Of a DNA stretch of 64,000 nucleotides, positions 9,701 through 19,170 are shown in pieces. The stretch lies in assembly GCA_016841245.1 (NCBI GenBank), contig JAENZN010000001.1, positions 62,001 to 126,000 of the forward strand, written 5' to 3'. The translations under genes were made by a program, and so were the position numbers. The notes below the pieces were generated by a model that saw nothing but the letters and a program-made list of their open reading frames with translations, had not been told where the DNA came from and made no database searches. How positions within the stretch are numbered: the stretch's first letter is position 1; each line of letters opens with the position of its first letter. Origin of the DNA: Syntrophomonas sp. (GTDB taxonomy: Bacteria; Bacillota; Syntrophomonadia; Syntrophomonadales; Syntrophomonadaceae).

Positions 9701-9871
9701 TGAAATCGGCTGAACTATACCATCGGGTATGGGATTTCCAACCAGCGGTCTAACCATGGAGGGAATGACTCCCATATCATGGGCGTATATTTTTCTTTCC
9801 AGCTCATCAAAGCTTACCCGCTTTCCCCAACCTGACCCCAGTATCTCTTTAAGCAAATTGATCTTATTCAT
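6794..9871 (-). CDS. Large FAD-linked, Fe-S and CCG-domain oxidoreductase with Met-rich C-terminal tail
   Basis: A 1025-residue cytoplasmic flavo-iron-sulphur protein. In order: GlcD-like FAD-binding domain (about 35-180), FAD-linked oxidase C-terminal domain (about 200-460), two [4Fe-4S] ferredoxin-type motifs (CSQCGYCVDDC and CTTCELCNRTC, about 510-580), two heterodisulfide-reductase-type CCG domains (CCGIPML and CCGAVLS, about 650-890), then a 130-residue tail in which I count 28 methionines, mostly in MP and MMP steps. The domain set is that of D-2-hydroxyacid (lactate/glycolate) dehydrogenases fused to an HdrD-like electron-transfer module; the substrate is unknown. GGGGAGG precedes the ATG. 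The tail is unusual. Confidence 0.85.
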   Translation of the reverse strand: MNKINLLKEILGSGWGKRVSFDELERKIYAHDMGVIPSMVRPLVGNPIPDGIVQPISEEELVDMVNMANQHNIKLTPRAKATSGYGGVLPVDGGLVVEFNRMRRIIDIDETNRTAAVESGVVWKELEYQLNQKGLTLAVYPTSAPSSTVGGWLAQGGAGIGSYEFGYFIDNVVSARVVRPDGVVQEFVGKDLELVSEANGITGFITQVVVRVKQLKPMHTNAIAFDTAEDLAGFMDGLYHRKVMVWSVSFINPEAARMKNQLPPHLHHGRPVEDKQRLMIPEKYIALLACTADRCDLILNDVIELAEQYHGELLGEEISNHEWEGRFEPMKAKRIAPSLIPSEVVVPVSELAAVIKETSQSIKQPFILEGFATNRREFVLLGFIPHDERTLNFNVAYGLSLTALETARRNGGRPYATGLYFTGFAAEVLGKERLERLQQFKQEVDKNEIMNPGKVMDGTLIASGLKIASAFEPLVRVFGNWAKAKEPGEVFKDRKGIPGDVAWYTYACSQCGYCVDDCDQYYGRGWESQSPRGKWTFLKLFLEGEVEWTQKAVDNILACTTCELCNRTCQLDLPNESSWLKLRGLLVDEMGYRTFPPFEIMVNTMRQQGNIWGSYARDRDEWMTDEIRAFVKEQGEFAFFPGCTSSFVEHDVAQAAAHILNAAGIKFTYIGKEEDCCGIPMLVAGRWEVFAETAAKNIENMKKTGATTVITTCPACWLVWEIYYRHWAEDNGIEYPFHAMHYADVLAEKIESGEFKLPGDINRQVTYHDPCHMGRAGVRFEGPRTLINAIPGSNFREMRFNKYDAHCCGAVLSLVADPDVAEELGAVRIQEALDVEADTLITACPCCRVQLKRSRDLRQMPIEIKDLATLAAESLGFDIPDSDLVIDEKWGVFEQMIRMLTPWGMAEMMAEMIPEMIEAMPDMYRSMMHMAVESPDVFKEPMITMMKAVMPALFPKLLPDMMPKIMPRMLEKVGEAIIMPDYLKEQMPALMPKTMEVLMPKMLDEIIPYFMPHMLEYIRIEGKQG

Positions 9872-9911
9872 TCAACTTCCTCCCCTCACTCATTATACCA
9901 ATGATTATTGT

Positions 9912-9968
9912 AAGCTTGATTCCGCTGCCAAAACTCTAATGGTAACTTTTGGCAGTGGAATCAAGCTT
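9912..9968. repeat. Long hairpin upstream of the FAD/Fe-S oxidoreductase
   Basis: Arms 9912-9933 and 9947-9968 pair over 22 positions with one G-T pair, around a 13-nt loop. On the plus strand a T-rich run (TTTTGTTTTTAT) follows, so it looks like a terminator, but no plus-strand gene ends here. It sits about 40 bp before the minus-strand start at 9871. A second smaller palindrome (GATGCCGG/CCGGCATC, 9991-10022) lies next to it. Confidence 0.7.
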
Positions 9969-10194
9969 TTGTTTTTATACTAGCACATGTGATGCCGGTT
10001 ATATATATAATTATCCGGCATCTGATGACCCGTTCACATTGTTTTTTGCTTTAACACAAATGAGAGTAGAATCGAAGGATATATGAATTCGTATGTACAT
10101 TTTTCCTTTACATCTTAGCATACCGCCGCCAAATTATATTAATCTGAATCAGCTGGGAACATGTTTTTGGGGAACAGGTCAATTTTATATCCTG

Positions 10195-11064
10195 TCATCT
10201 TATTGTTTGGGTGAATGCCAGTGCGGTAGGAGTTAAAGCACAGCCACCCCGGGCTGTTTCTTTCAAATCACTCGACATCATATTCCCTATACGAAACATG
10301 GCGTCCACAACTTCATCAAAAGGAATAAAACTATCGATTCCTGCCAGGGCCATATCAGCACATATAATGGCATTAGCAGTTGATGTCGCATTCCGTTTGG
10401 AACAGGGGACTTCTACTAATCCGGCTACCGGATCACATACCAAACCCAGGAGTCCTTTGAGAGCCATCGCTGCTGCCTCCATACATACACCCGGATTTCC
10501 TCCTCCCAGGTAAGCCGCTGAAGCAGAGGCCATGGCGGACCCTGCTCCACATTCTGCCTGACACCCTCCTGCTGCCCCGGACAGTGTGGCACTGCTGGCT
10601 ATAACCTTACCAATACCAGCGGCAACGAACATAGCATTTATAAGCTGTTCTCTAGAGTAATTCTTTTCGTCTTTTAAGGCCATAAGTATCCCCGGCAGAA
10701 TACCGCTGGAACCTGCTGTGGGTGCGGCCACGATCTTGCCCATGCAGGCATTGTATTCCGTAACCGCTAGAGCATAGGCCACAGCCTGGTTGATGATCTT
10801 TCCGCCCAGACTGCCATATTGTATATAGGACTTAAGTTTAGCCGCGTTTCCGCCTATTAAACCGCCTATAGATTTTAAATCCGGTTCAAGTCCTTTTTCA
10901 ACCGAGTTTTCCATAATCTTAAGCCTGGCCTCCATTTCATACCATATCTCATCCCGACTGCGGCCCCATTCCTCTTGTTCCGATAGGATCACTGCATCAG
11001 GCAGTTCAAGATTTTGTTTTGCACAGATTTCCAGCAGTTCATCGGCTCGACTAAACTGAAACAT
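10195..11064 (-). CDS. sdaAA: L-serine dehydratase, alpha (iron-sulphur) subunit
   Basis: A 289-residue subunit of the oxygen-sensitive [4Fe-4S] L-serine ammonia-lyase, which converts serine to pyruvate and ammonia. Family signatures are visible: APTAGSSGILPG, GGCQAECGAGSA, CDPVAGLVEVPCSKRNA, and the terminal GGCALTPTALA. The cysteines in these blocks are the candidates for the cluster. GGAGGATAGTTT precedes the ATG. It follows the beta subunit by 62 bp on the same strand. Together with the glycine cleavage genes further on it points to amino acid fermentation. Confidence 0.95.
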   Translation of the reverse strand: MFQFSRADELLEICAKQNLELPDAVILSEQEEWGRSRDEIWYEMEARLKIMENSVEKGLEPDLKSIGGLIGGNAAKLKSYIQYGSLGGKIINQAVAYALAVTEYNACMGKIVAAPTAGSSGILPGILMALKDEKNYSREQLINAMFVAAGIGKVIASSATLSGAAGGCQAECGAGSAMASASAAYLGGGNPGVCMEAAAMALKGLLGLVCDPVAGLVEVPCSKRNATSTANAIICADMALAGIDSFIPFDEVVDAMFRIGNMMSSDLKETARGGCALTPTALAFTQTIR

Positions 11065-11126
11065 AAACTATCCTCCAATTTTTAATTCTGAAATCACTAT
11101 CGACAACCCGCACCCGTGGCATTTTT

Positions 11127-11786
11127 CTATACATCTACGAACATTATTTGCTTAATTTCAGCTACCAACGCAATTTCATCCAGCATCGATGGTTCTACTT
11201 CCTGGTCAGTCTCTATCACCATCGATGCCACACTGCCTCTTGATTGGCGAAATACTTTGAGAAAAGCTATATTAACCGCATGATTAGCGAATATGGCGCT
11301 TACCTGAGCGACTATACCCGGCTTATCCTGGTGAACGGTGATTATGGTAGGGTACTTCCCTGAAAACTCGATATGGGTATTGTTAACAGACGAAACCCTG
11401 ACCTCACCTCCGCCAATAGACGCGCCGGTTAGTTCGCCTGCTGATCCATTGGCGCAGTTAATAATTATTTTTACGGTATTGGGATGCACATCTCCCAGGT
11501 CCGCAGAGTGAAAAGCGAATTCAATTCCGGACTCCCGGGCGTATTCCAATGAGTTCCGAATCCTTTCATCTGCAGCATTCATTCCCAGAATTCCGCCCAG
11601 GAGAGCCCGGTCCGTCCCGTGACCCCGGCAGGTCTCAGCAAACGAACCGTGAAGATAAAAATCCACTTTATTTATCCTGTCAGCACAACACCGGCGGGCA
11701 ATATTACCAAGTTTCACAGCTCCTGCGGTATGCGAGCTGGATGGTCCTACCATTACCGGCCCAATAATATCAAAAACGCTGGCCAC
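11127..11786 (-). CDS. sdaAB: L-serine dehydratase, beta subunit
   Basis: A 219-residue subunit with the N-terminal signature GPSSSHTAGAVKLG and a C-terminal ACT domain (about 145-215, IITVHQDKPGIVAQVSAIFANH), the usual build of split type enzymes. The start is a GTG at 11786 behind AAGGTGAT; a nearby ATG at 11791 is out of frame. It is the promoter-proximal gene of the sdaAB-sdaAA pair. Confidence 0.95.
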   Translation of the reverse strand: MASVFDIIGPVMVGPSSSHTAGAVKLGNIARRCCADRINKVDFYLHGSFAETCRGHGTDRALLGGILGMNAADERIRNSLEYARESGIEFAFHSADLGDVHPNTVKIIINCANGSAGELTGASIGGGEVRVSSVNNTHIEFSGKYPTIITVHQDKPGIVAQVSAIFANHAVNIAFLKVFRQSRGSVASMVIETDQEVEPSMLDEIALVAEIKQIMFVDV

Positions 11787-12014
11787 TTCATAATCACCTT
11801 CTTTACCTGCCTTAATAACAGCTATAGTATATTCTGCCCTGGCTCCATATTTTTCATAAGTTGCCCCACCCTGCCTGGCCCAATAATTTTGGAGATATAT
11901 AGTACAATATCCTGCTAGGTGCTTTCAAATCCTTGATTATAAACTAGTTGGACATTATTTAATATTTCCAGCATAAATTTAGAACTACCAGTTTTTTTAA
12001 TAGGAGATATTATA

Positions 12015-12905
12015 ATGTTTAAATTAGATTCCAGAATTCTTTTGACCCTGATTATCAGCTTGACACTTATCAGTGCCGAAATAGACAACGCATTCCCCCG
12101 TAGCCTGGAAGTCAGGTTGGGAAATAATGAGATCGCTAATATACTCCTTATCGGCATAGATGCCAGACCAGAAGAGATCAATGCTCGCAGTGATACCATC
12201 ATACTGGTCAGTATTAATAGCCAGATCAAGCAAGCCGCCATTGTATCCATACCCCGCGATACACGCATAATATTCCAGGGTCGAAACAGAAAAATTAACA
12301 TGGTTAACCAATTAATAGGGCCTGCTGCCTTGTGCCAGGAAGTATCGACTTTAATGGATACCAGGGTTGAACATTATATCCTGACCAACTTCAACAACTT
12401 TAAGCAAATCATAGACCGATTGGGAGGCATATATATTGATGTGGACATTAATATCCAGAGTCCTCTTACAGGGGTATATCTGAGCAAAGGATACCAGTGT
12501 CTGAGTGGGCAAGAAGCCTTAACCTATGTGCGCTTCCGGAGTGAGGTAGATGGCGATATCGGCCGGGCCCAGCGCCAGCAGAGATTTATTACCGCCCTGG
12601 CCGAACAGATGTTGAAAAAAGAAAACCTACCTCTCTTGCCTGGGGTCGTCATGGAAATAAAGGAAAATGTAGAGACTAACATAAGCCTGCGGGATATGGT
12701 TTACCTCGCCCGTCTGGCGCCAGAGTATAAAACGGATGATCTGATTACTCAAACTTTACCAGGCTATCATTACTGGGCTCAAAACTCAGGGGCCAGTTTC
12801 TGGGAAGCAGATCGTGAAATCGCCCGAAGCCTGATCGATTCATTATTTAACGGTCACCGCTATGAAACCCGGCTTGAGGCACCACCCTGGGTAAATAGTT
12901 ATTAA
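12015..12905 (+). CDS. LytR-CpsA-Psr (LCP) family cell-wall glycopolymer ligase
   Basis: A 296-residue protein with an N-terminal membrane anchor or signal (ILLTLIISLTLISAE) and an extracellular LCP domain. Family landmarks are present: LLIGIDAR, the arginine-rich SIPRDTRI strand, KIN-MVNQL, GGIYIDVD, and YVRFRSEVDGDIGRAQRQQ. LCP enzymes transfer undecaprenyl-linked glycopolymers to peptidoglycan. GGAG precedes the ATG. It stands alone on the plus strand, convergent with the MBL gene (12 bp between stops). Confidence 0.9.
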   Translation: MFKLDSRILLTLIISLTLISAEIDNAFPRSLEVRLGNNEIANILLIGIDARPEEINARSDTIILVSINSQIKQAAIVSIPRDTRIIFQGRNRKINMVNQLIGPAALCQEVSTLMDTRVEHYILTNFNNFKQIIDRLGGIYIDVDINIQSPLTGVYLSKGYQCLSGQEALTYVRFRSEVDGDIGRAQRQQRFITALAEQMLKKENLPLLPGVVMEIKENVETNISLRDMVYLARLAPEYKTDDLITQTLPGYHYWAQNSGASFWEADREIARSLIDSLFNGHRYETRLEAPPWVNSY

Positions 12906-12917
12906 AAGTATTGTTCA

Positions 12918-13811
12918 TCATCGCTTGATAAAAAATTTAAGATAATCGTTTTCCATGTAATATATGGCCTGTCCCTCATCACATAGATAGGATAGGAAAG
13001 CCGAAATGCTGGCCCACAGGCGAAAATAGTGGTTGCGGTTCACCTGTAGACTCTTGCGGCCAATAACTTCCCGCATAATTTCCTCCCGGGTCCGGGGTTT
13101 CTCAAGTATATTTATCATCATATTCAGGATATCCATTAATATTCCATAGTTCATATCTGTAACAACCGAGACATCCTCTGTTATTCCCCCGTGGGACAGG
13201 TATATGGGCAGATGACTTTTTAAGGCGATTTTATCAATAGTTTTCAATTGTTCCCCTAGATCGGAAACATAGAGAAATAAGTTAAGCTCTAATGCAGCCG
13301 GGGAAATCAGGCTATCACCCACAAACACAACTTGATCGGGAGTCATTAATCCCATATGCCCCAGGCTGTGTCCGGCCAGATCTAATATTTCAAATTCATC
13401 TCCTCTAATACCATGAAATCCCGGGGTTATTATACTGCTTACTCTGGATGGGGGCGGCACAAGAAATTTCCCAGTTAATAATTTTACCGGATGAGATGAA
13501 TACATGCTGTAAGGAGTTAGAATGGGATGGTTAATAAAAGCGGCCTCAATCTCCGAGGCTAATATCTGGCAGTGGTTCTCTTTCTGCATATATTGATTGC
13601 CGCCGCAATGGTCTGCATGAGCATGGGTATTAAATATTCCCCATACTCCCCAGCCTTGTTGTTCTAATATCTGTAAAGCTTCTGCGGCCTGGGTCTGGTT
13701 AGGACCGCTGTCAATCAGCAGACAGTTTCTATCTTCAAACAGGTATAGACCTATAGCGGCTGAATTACTCTCCAGGGCATAGGTGCTGCCCTTTATGTGC
13801 CGCAGTTCCAT
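12918..13811 (-). CDS. Metallo-beta-lactamase-fold hydrolase
   Basis: About 297 residues. Dinuclear zinc ligands are visible: HAHADH (in NTHAHADHCGG), a further His in AGHSLGHMG, Asp in VGDS, and His in LSHGG. This is the glyoxalase II-like lineage, with a C-terminal helical extension of about 90 residues. The substrate is not shown; a thioester or lactone is possible. The ATG at 13811 sits 7 bases after GGAGGG, while the ATG at 13817 would abut it. It is the last gene of the minus-strand run after lplA. Confidence 0.85.
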   Translation of the reverse strand: MELRHIKGSTYALESNSAAIGLYLFEDRNCLLIDSGPNQTQAAEALQILEQQGWGVWGIFNTHAHADHCGGNQYMQKENHCQILASEIEAAFINHPILTPYSMYSSHPVKLLTGKFLVPPPSRVSSIITPGFHGIRGDEFEILDLAGHSLGHMGLMTPDQVVFVGDSLISPAALELNLFLYVSDLGEQLKTIDKIALKSHLPIYLSHGGITEDVSVVTDMNYGILMDILNMMINILEKPRTREEIMREVIGRKSLQVNRNHYFRLWASISAFLSYLCDEGQAIYYMENDYLKFFIKR

Positions 13812-13859
13812 TATCATCCCTCCAGATATCCCTTTCTCTCACCATAATATACCAAATTC

Positions 13860-14846
13860 TTACCTGCACAGCAGATCTATGAATTCTTTTTTATTGGTGT
13901 GAGGAAGATATTTTTCCAGGTTAAATTGCTCCAGACATTTATTAATGTCCTCTTCCTGATACACTTTACCGATCAATATCTTTTCCAATTCTTCAATATC
14001 ACCACCTGCAAAGTAATCGCCATATATTCGGCATCCACTTATAAGGCCGCGTTTAATATCAAGCCGGATATCGATATTGCCCCACGGATAGGTGTGTTTT
14101 TTTCTGACATTATAAGCTGGAGATTTTCCATAGTTCCACGCCCAGGCAGAATATTTATTGTCCCTCAAATCGTTTACTGCCAGCAGATCGCTCTCTGTGA
14201 GTTGATAGCTATGTTTACTATCTTCCGCCTGCATCACTTCTTCGGCTAGTATTTGTTTGAATTCTTCTACGCTGACCGGAGTCGACAGGTGTTCACTGAT
14301 ATTGGTAACCCTGCTCCGCACCGACTTTATTCCCTTGGAAGATATTTTTTCGTCATTGGGATTTAATGCCTCAGCCATATCCTCCAATCTGGAATTGAAT
14401 AAGATGGTGCCATGATGCAAAAGCCGGTCTCTAAACTTAAACTGGGCATTGCCGGAAAACTTCCTGCCTTTAATGGTAATATCGTTCCTCCCGTTATTTT
14501 CAGCCTTAATCCCTATTCTTTTAAGAGCCGTTATTACCGGGCGGGTGAATTTCTCAAAGTTAGCAAAGTCTTTATTCCCATTTACTACTATAGTAAAATT
14601 AAGATTACCCAGGTCATGGTAAACAGCACCTCCTCCGGACATTCTCCGCACTACTTGTATACCCTTTTCCTGCAGGTAAACCTGGTTTATTTCTTCAATA
14701 GTATTCTGGTTTCTTCCTATAATAACCGCAGGCTGATTCTGCCATAATATGAAACAGCTCTGGCTGCCGGGCCAGTTTTTTACCGCATATTCCTCCAGCG
14801 CCAGGTTAAAATAGGGGTCGCAGGAACTATTAGTAATTTCTATCAT
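13860..14846 (-). CDS. lplA: Lipoate-protein ligase A
   Basis: A 328-residue enzyme that adenylates lipoate and attaches it to carrier lysines, here most obviously GcvH of the same cluster. Visible signatures: RRMSGGGAVYHD (lipoyl-AMP loop, about 70-80), KGRKFSGNAQ with the catalytic lysine region (about 130), and the C-terminal accessory domain. GGAGGTGAGC precedes the ATG. It lies downstream of lpdA in the glycine cleavage run. Confidence 0.93.
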   Translation of the reverse strand: MIEITNSSCDPYFNLALEEYAVKNWPGSQSCFILWQNQPAVIIGRNQNTIEEINQVYLQEKGIQVVRRMSGGGAVYHDLGNLNFTIVVNGNKDFANFEKFTRPVITALKRIGIKAENNGRNDITIKGRKFSGNAQFKFRDRLLHHGTILFNSRLEDMAEALNPNDEKISSKGIKSVRSRVTNISEHLSTPVSVEEFKQILAEEVMQAEDSKHSYQLTESDLLAVNDLRDNKYSAWAWNYGKSPAYNVRKKHTYPWGNIDIRLDIKRGLISGCRIYGDYFAGGDIEELEKILIGKVYQEEDINKCLEQFNLEKYLPHTNKKEFIDLLCR

Positions 14847-14953
14847 CCCGGCAGCTCACCTCCGTAAGCCGAGTTATAAACAGCAGTAATGCTAAGATCA
14901 CAGTGCCCCCTGGGTTAATACGTGTCAGCGGGTATGTGTCAGAGGAGACGTTT

Positions 14954-16336
14954 CTAGCACCGGGGTGGAGCCAAATGAAGAGCTTTTCCCTGAACATCGA
15001 GTACTGCTTCCAGTACCGCTTCACTCAAGGTAGGATGAGGATGAATAAGCCCAGGTATTTCAGTCACTTTCATCCGTTTATTAACCATCATGGTCCCTTC
15101 GCTTATTAAATCGCTGGCATGAGGCCCGATGATGTGCACCCCGACGATTACATCATCCTGGTCGGCCAGAACTTTGACCATACCATCAGTTTCCCCCATA
15201 GTAACAGCCTTGCCGTTAGCCGCAAACTGGCATTTGCCAATCCGGTATTCTATTCCCCCTGCCCGGGCCTCCTCTTCGCTCATACCAACACTGGCAATTT
15301 CCGGAATAGTAAAAACACATCCGGGTACAGCATGATAATCAACCCGGGTATTATACCCAGCCATGTTTTCAACTGCGGCAATGCCCTCTTCTGATGCGGC
15401 ATGGGCTAACATGCAGCCCCCAATTACATCACCGATGGCATATATCCCGTCTATATTCGTAGAAAAGCTGCTGTCGACTTTAATAAAACCTGATTCATCC
15501 AGGTCCACCCCCAACTTCTCCGCTCCTAATCCCTCAATGTAGGGTTTCCTGCCCCCGGCTGCCAATACGATGTCAGCCTGAGCTTCCACAACTCCCTTTT
15601 TCCCCCGGGCGATAATCTTCAAAGCTCCGATCTCTGTTTCAATTTTTTCTACTGTAGCCGAAGTATGAACTGCTATGTGCTGTTTTTTCAAAAATACCAG
15701 CATGCGTTTACCCAGTTCGTTATCCAGATCGTTCAACAGGTAAGGCATATATTCGAATACGCTTACCTGGCTGCCAAAGTAATTAAATATACAGGCAAAC
15801 TCCAATCCTATAACCCCTCCCCCGATAACCGCCAGTCTATCAGGAACTTCATCCAGTTCCAATAACTGGTCGCTATTCAAAACTTCCGGCAAATCTATAC
15901 CGTTAATCGACAGGGAAGCCGGAACTGAGCCCGTGGCTAATAAGAGCTTTCTGCCCTGAATGCATTCGCCATTGACCTGCACCGTATTTTTATCCAGTAA
16001 AACAGCTTCACCCTTTATTCTTTCGACCCCATTGGCCTGCAGCAGTTTTTCAATGCCCATAGTTAAGCTATGGACGATTTTATTTTTACGCTCTCGAGCC
16101 CCGGCCATATCGAATGATACATTGTCGATCTGTATGTTAAACTCACTGCGGTTCATTATATCCTTCATAACCAGGGCATTCCGATAATATGCTTTGGTGG
16201 GAATACAGCCCCGATTCAAACAGACCCCACCCACGGTATCCTTTTCAATCAGAACCACACTCATTCCCAGCTGACGGGCCCGGATGGCCGCTACGTAGCC
16301 ACCTGGACCTCCCCCTATTATAATCAAGTCTTTCAT
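14954..16336 (-). CDS. lpdA: Dihydrolipoyl dehydrogenase (L-protein of glycine cleavage)
   Basis: A 460-residue flavoprotein that reoxidises dihydrolipoyl-GcvH with NAD+. It shows the N-terminal FAD Rossmann motif GGGPGGYVAAIRA, the redox disulfide GGVCLNRGCIPTKA (about 36-50), a second NAD Rossmann motif GGGVIGLEFA (about 172-182) and the C-terminal dimer-interface His-Pro-x-Pro motif HPHPT. The ATG at 16336, directly after the gcvPB stop, is preferred over an in-frame ATG at 16354 inside gcvPB because GGGAGG lies 10 bases before it. Translational coupling to gcvPB is likely. Confidence 0.95.
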   Translation of the reverse strand: MKDLIIIGGGPGGYVAAIRARQLGMSVVLIEKDTVGGVCLNRGCIPTKAYYRNALVMKDIMNRSEFNIQIDNVSFDMAGARERKNKIVHSLTMGIEKLLQANGVERIKGEAVLLDKNTVQVNGECIQGRKLLLATGSVPASLSINGIDLPEVLNSDQLLELDEVPDRLAVIGGGVIGLEFACIFNYFGSQVSVFEYMPYLLNDLDNELGKRMLVFLKKQHIAVHTSATVEKIETEIGALKIIARGKKGVVEAQADIVLAAGGRKPYIEGLGAEKLGVDLDESGFIKVDSSFSTNIDGIYAIGDVIGGCMLAHAASEEGIAAVENMAGYNTRVDYHAVPGCVFTIPEIASVGMSEEEARAGGIEYRIGKCQFAANGKAVTMGETDGMVKVLADQDDVIVGVHIIGPHASDLISEGTMMVNKRMKVTEIPGLIHPHPTLSEAVLEAVLDVQGKALHLAPPRC

Positions 16337-16338
16337 AA

Positions 16339-17787
16339 TCAAGGAGCCTCCCACTTAACCACGGGTTTACGGGCCGCGGTCACCTCATCAACTCGTCTTA
16401 TTGCTGCATTATGGGGCGCATTAATGACTAATTCCGGCTCTTCTGCCGCTTCTCGGGCAATAGAGCGCATAGCTTGAACAAAGTCATCCAGACGCTCTTT
16501 ACTTTCAGTTTCAGTAGGCTCAATCATTATGGCTTCACTTACGATCAATGGGAAATAAACTGTGGGTGGATGATACCCATAATCGATCAGACGTTTAGCG
16601 ATATCCATAGTAGAAATTCCATTCTGGTCAGCCTGTTTTTTGGAATTAGCTACGAATTCATGTTTGCACAGCCGGTCCAGGGGGATATTATAATCATCCC
16701 GAAGTTGATGGCGCAGGTAATTGGCATTTAACACCGCATGTTCACAGATTTCTTTTATCCCCTCCGCTCCCAGTGCTTTAATATACACGTAGGCTTTGAC
16801 CATAACTCCAAAATTTCCATAGAAATTCTTCACTTTGCCGATGGACAGGGGCATATCATAGTCAAATCCATAGGCATCATCTTTTTTAATCACTACTGGC
16901 TTGGGCAAAAAGTCGAGCAGTTTTGATTTAACCCCCACCGGTCCTGATCCTGGTCCTCCCGCACCATGGGGAGTGCCAAAGGTTTTATGCAGGTTCACAT
17001 GCAGGACATCAAATCCCATATCTCCTGGCCGAGCAATTCCGATGATACCGTTCAGATTAGCTCCGTCATAGTAGAGAAGTCCTCCTCCTTCATGCACTAT
17101 GGCTGCAATTTCCTGGATTTCTTCTTCAAACAACCCCAGAGTATTAGGATTAGTAAGCATCAGACCGGCTACCTGATCATTCATTTTAGCCCGCAGATCA
17201 TCCAGGTCCACCAGGCCGCGATGGTTGGATTTCACTTCGATGACATCAAATCCTACCATATTAGCTGTAGCCGGATTAGTACCGTGAGCGGAGTCAGGAA
17301 CCATCATTTTGGTTCTCTGGTAATCCTGACGGTTATGATGATAGGCTTTAATAGTCATAACCCCAACCATTTCTCCATGGGCTCCGGCCGCCGGCTGAAG
17401 TGAAAATCCATCCATCCCGGTTATCTCTGCCAGCATCTCCTGCATTTCATAATATATTTGCAGAGCACCCTGGATTGTATCTTCTGCCTGGTAAGGATGA
17501 AGTCCAGCCAACCCTGGCAGCCTGGCTGCCCACTCATTTATCTTGGGATTATACTTCATGGTGCAGGAACCGAGCGGATAAAAACCACTATCTACACCAT
17601 AGGCACGGGTAGATAGCTCGGTAAAATGCCGTACTGCTTCTACTTCACTGACTTCCGGCAAGGCTATTTTCTGCTCCCGCAAAAATTGCTGGGGAATACT
17701 ATCCGGTTTTACTGCTGGTATTGCCAGCGGAGGCAGGGTAAAAGGATTGCTATCTGGGACATGCTTTTCGAAAATAAGTTTACTCAT
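16339..17787 (-). CDS. gcvPB: Glycine dehydrogenase (decarboxylating) subunit 2
   Basis: A 482-residue C-terminal half of P-protein, carrying the PLP lysine in [12 protein letters not shown] and the following glycine-rich [11 protein letters not shown] loop. With GcvPA it decarboxylates glycine and passes the aminomethyl group to GcvH lipoyl. The two-subunit form is typical of Clostridia and other Firmicutes. It starts about 1 base after the gcvPA stop with GGAGGGAAATAGG in front. Confidence 0.97.
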   Translation of the reverse strand: MSKLIFEKHVPDSNPFTLPPLAIPAVKPDSIPQQFLREQKIALPEVSEVEAVRHFTELSTRAYGVDSGFYPLGSCTMKYNPKINEWAARLPGLAGLHPYQAEDTIQGALQIYYEMQEMLAEITGMDGFSLQPAAGAHGEMVGVMTIKAYHHNRQDYQRTKMMVPDSAHGTNPATANMVGFDVIEVKSNHRGLVDLDDLRAKMNDQVAGLMLTNPNTLGLFEEEIQEIAAIVHEGGGLLYYDGANLNGIIGIARPGDMGFDVLHVNLHKTFGTPHGAGGPGSGPVGVKSKLLDFLPKPVVIKKDDAYGFDYDMPLSIGKVKNFYGNFGVMVKAYVYIKALGAEGIKEICEHAVLNANYLRHQLRDDYNIPLDRLCKHEFVANSKKQADQNGISTMDIAKRLIDYGYHPPTVYFPLIVSEAIMIEPTETESKERLDDFVQAMRSIAREAAEEPELVINAPHNAAIRRVDEVTAARKPVVKWEAP

Positions 17788-17788
17788 C

Positions 17789-19102
17789 CTATTTCCCTCC
17801 TAACACTGTGGTTAACTGGTCAATTTCTTCTTTGGTCCTCTTCTCGGTAAAAGCCAGCATTAGAGCATCATTCAGTTCATATCCGCCTATAATACCGTTT
17901 TCCAGCAATTTTCGATTAGCGGCAGCAGGATCATCTACTTTAATGGCAAATTCCTTGAAATAAGGCTGCTTATATTTTAATTCCATCCCTGCCCTTTCTA
18001 ATTGCTGTTGGGCATATAATGCCAGCCGGTGACAGCGAGATGCTATGTCTTTCAAGCCCTTTTCACCCACAAAAGTCAAATACATACTGGCCGCCAGGGC
18101 ACACAAAGCTTCATTGGAGCAGATATTGGATCCCGCTTTTTCACGCCGGATATGCTGTTCCCGGGCCTGCAAGGTTAATACATAAGCCCTCTTGCCATCC
18201 AGATCGCTGGTTTGTCCAACTATCCGCCCGGGTATTTTACGCATTAAAGCCTTTCGAGCAGCGAAAAATCCCAGGTATGGTCCTCCCAGGCTCAGACTGT
18301 TTCCCAGCGGCTGACCTTCCCCCACGGCAATATCTGCCCCCCATTCGGCAGGAGACTTCAATAAAGCCAGTGAAACAGGTTCCACGGCCATAATAAACAT
18401 ACCCTTGTTTTCGTGAACCGCCTTTTCTAAGGCTTCAGCATCTTCCAATATGCCATAAAAATTGGGCTGTTGAATGACAGCACAGGCAGTCTGATCATCA
18501 ACTGTCTGAATCATAGCATCAATATCTGCTGATCCTTCTTGCCCCGGTACCAGGACTACTTCCATACTCCCTGAAAGGGAGTAAGCCTTTAAAATATCCA
18601 GGTATTCAGGATGAACCGTATCCGAAACTATAACCTTTTTTCGGCCTTTACTGCTGGTACAGGCCAGATTGCAAGCTTCGGCCAGGGCGCTTCCCCCATC
18701 ATACATGGAAGCATTAGACACATCCATTCCTGTGAGTTTGCATATCATGGTCTGGTATTCAAAAATCGACTGCAAAATGCCCTGACTCATTTCAGGCTGA
18801 TAGGGTGTGTAAGCGGTGTAGAATTCCGAACGCAGCAGCAGCTGTTCCAGTGCTGCCGGTATGTAATGATCATAAGCGCCGGCTCCCAGAAAACATGGAT
18901 GATCTTCAGTATTAACATTCCTGTTGGCCAGATCTTTCATTCTGCGGCGAAGCTCCATTTCGCCCATTCCTTCAGGAAGATTCAAACCTTTGGGAACCTT
19001 AACTTCAGCTTTAATGTCGCTGAACAACTCATCCAAACTGTTTAGCCCTATAGTATGCAGCATTTCCTTCACTACGGATGGCGGATTAGGATTATACTTC
19101 AT
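17789..19102 (-). CDS. gcvPA: Glycine dehydrogenase (decarboxylating) subunit 1
   Basis: A 437-residue N-terminal half of P-protein ([13 protein letters not shown] at the start, then [14 protein letters not shown]). It lacks the PLP lysine, which is on GcvPB. The ATG at 19102 follows GGAGGGAGTGCC; an upstream in-frame ATG at 19135 lies next to the type A repeat arm that separates this gene from gcvH and is unlikely to be used. It sits between gcvH and gcvPB. Confidence 0.96.
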   Translation of the reverse strand: MKYNPNPPSVVKEMLHTIGLNSLDELFSDIKAEVKVPKGLNLPEGMGEMELRRRMKDLANRNVNTEDHPCFLGAGAYDHYIPAALEQLLLRSEFYTAYTPYQPEMSQGILQSIFEYQTMICKLTGMDVSNASMYDGGSALAEACNLACTSSKGRKKVIVSDTVHPEYLDILKAYSLSGSMEVVLVPGQEGSADIDAMIQTVDDQTACAVIQQPNFYGILEDAEALEKAVHENKGMFIMAVEPVSLALLKSPAEWGADIAVGEGQPLGNSLSLGGPYLGFFAARKALMRKIPGRIVGQTSDLDGKRAYVLTLQAREQHIRREKAGSNICSNEALCALAASMYLTFVGEKGLKDIASRCHRLALYAQQQLERAGMELKYKQPYFKEFAIKVDDPAAANRKLLENGIIGGYELNDALMLAFTEKRTKEEIDQLTTVLGGK

Positions 19103-19141
19103 GGCACTCCCTCCTCTTTTAAATATTTTTCTCATGTTAGC

Positions 19142-19169
19142 ATAAGTTAGTAAGTTAGTGCCTGACCCC
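19142..19169. repeat. Type A repeat, single arm, between gcvH and gcvPA
   Basis: A 28-bp stretch identical to the arm of the 4.7-kb palindrome (TAAGTTAGTAAGTTAGTGCC then TGACCCC). It starts one base after the gcvH stop codon on the minus strand and fills most of the gcvH-gcvPA gap. Confidence 0.95.
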
Positions 19170-19170
19170 C

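Noticed and set aside
11787-11791. ATG at 11791 as start of sdaAB
   Set aside because: It is out of frame with the conserved protein; the GTG at 11786 is in frame and suitably spaced.
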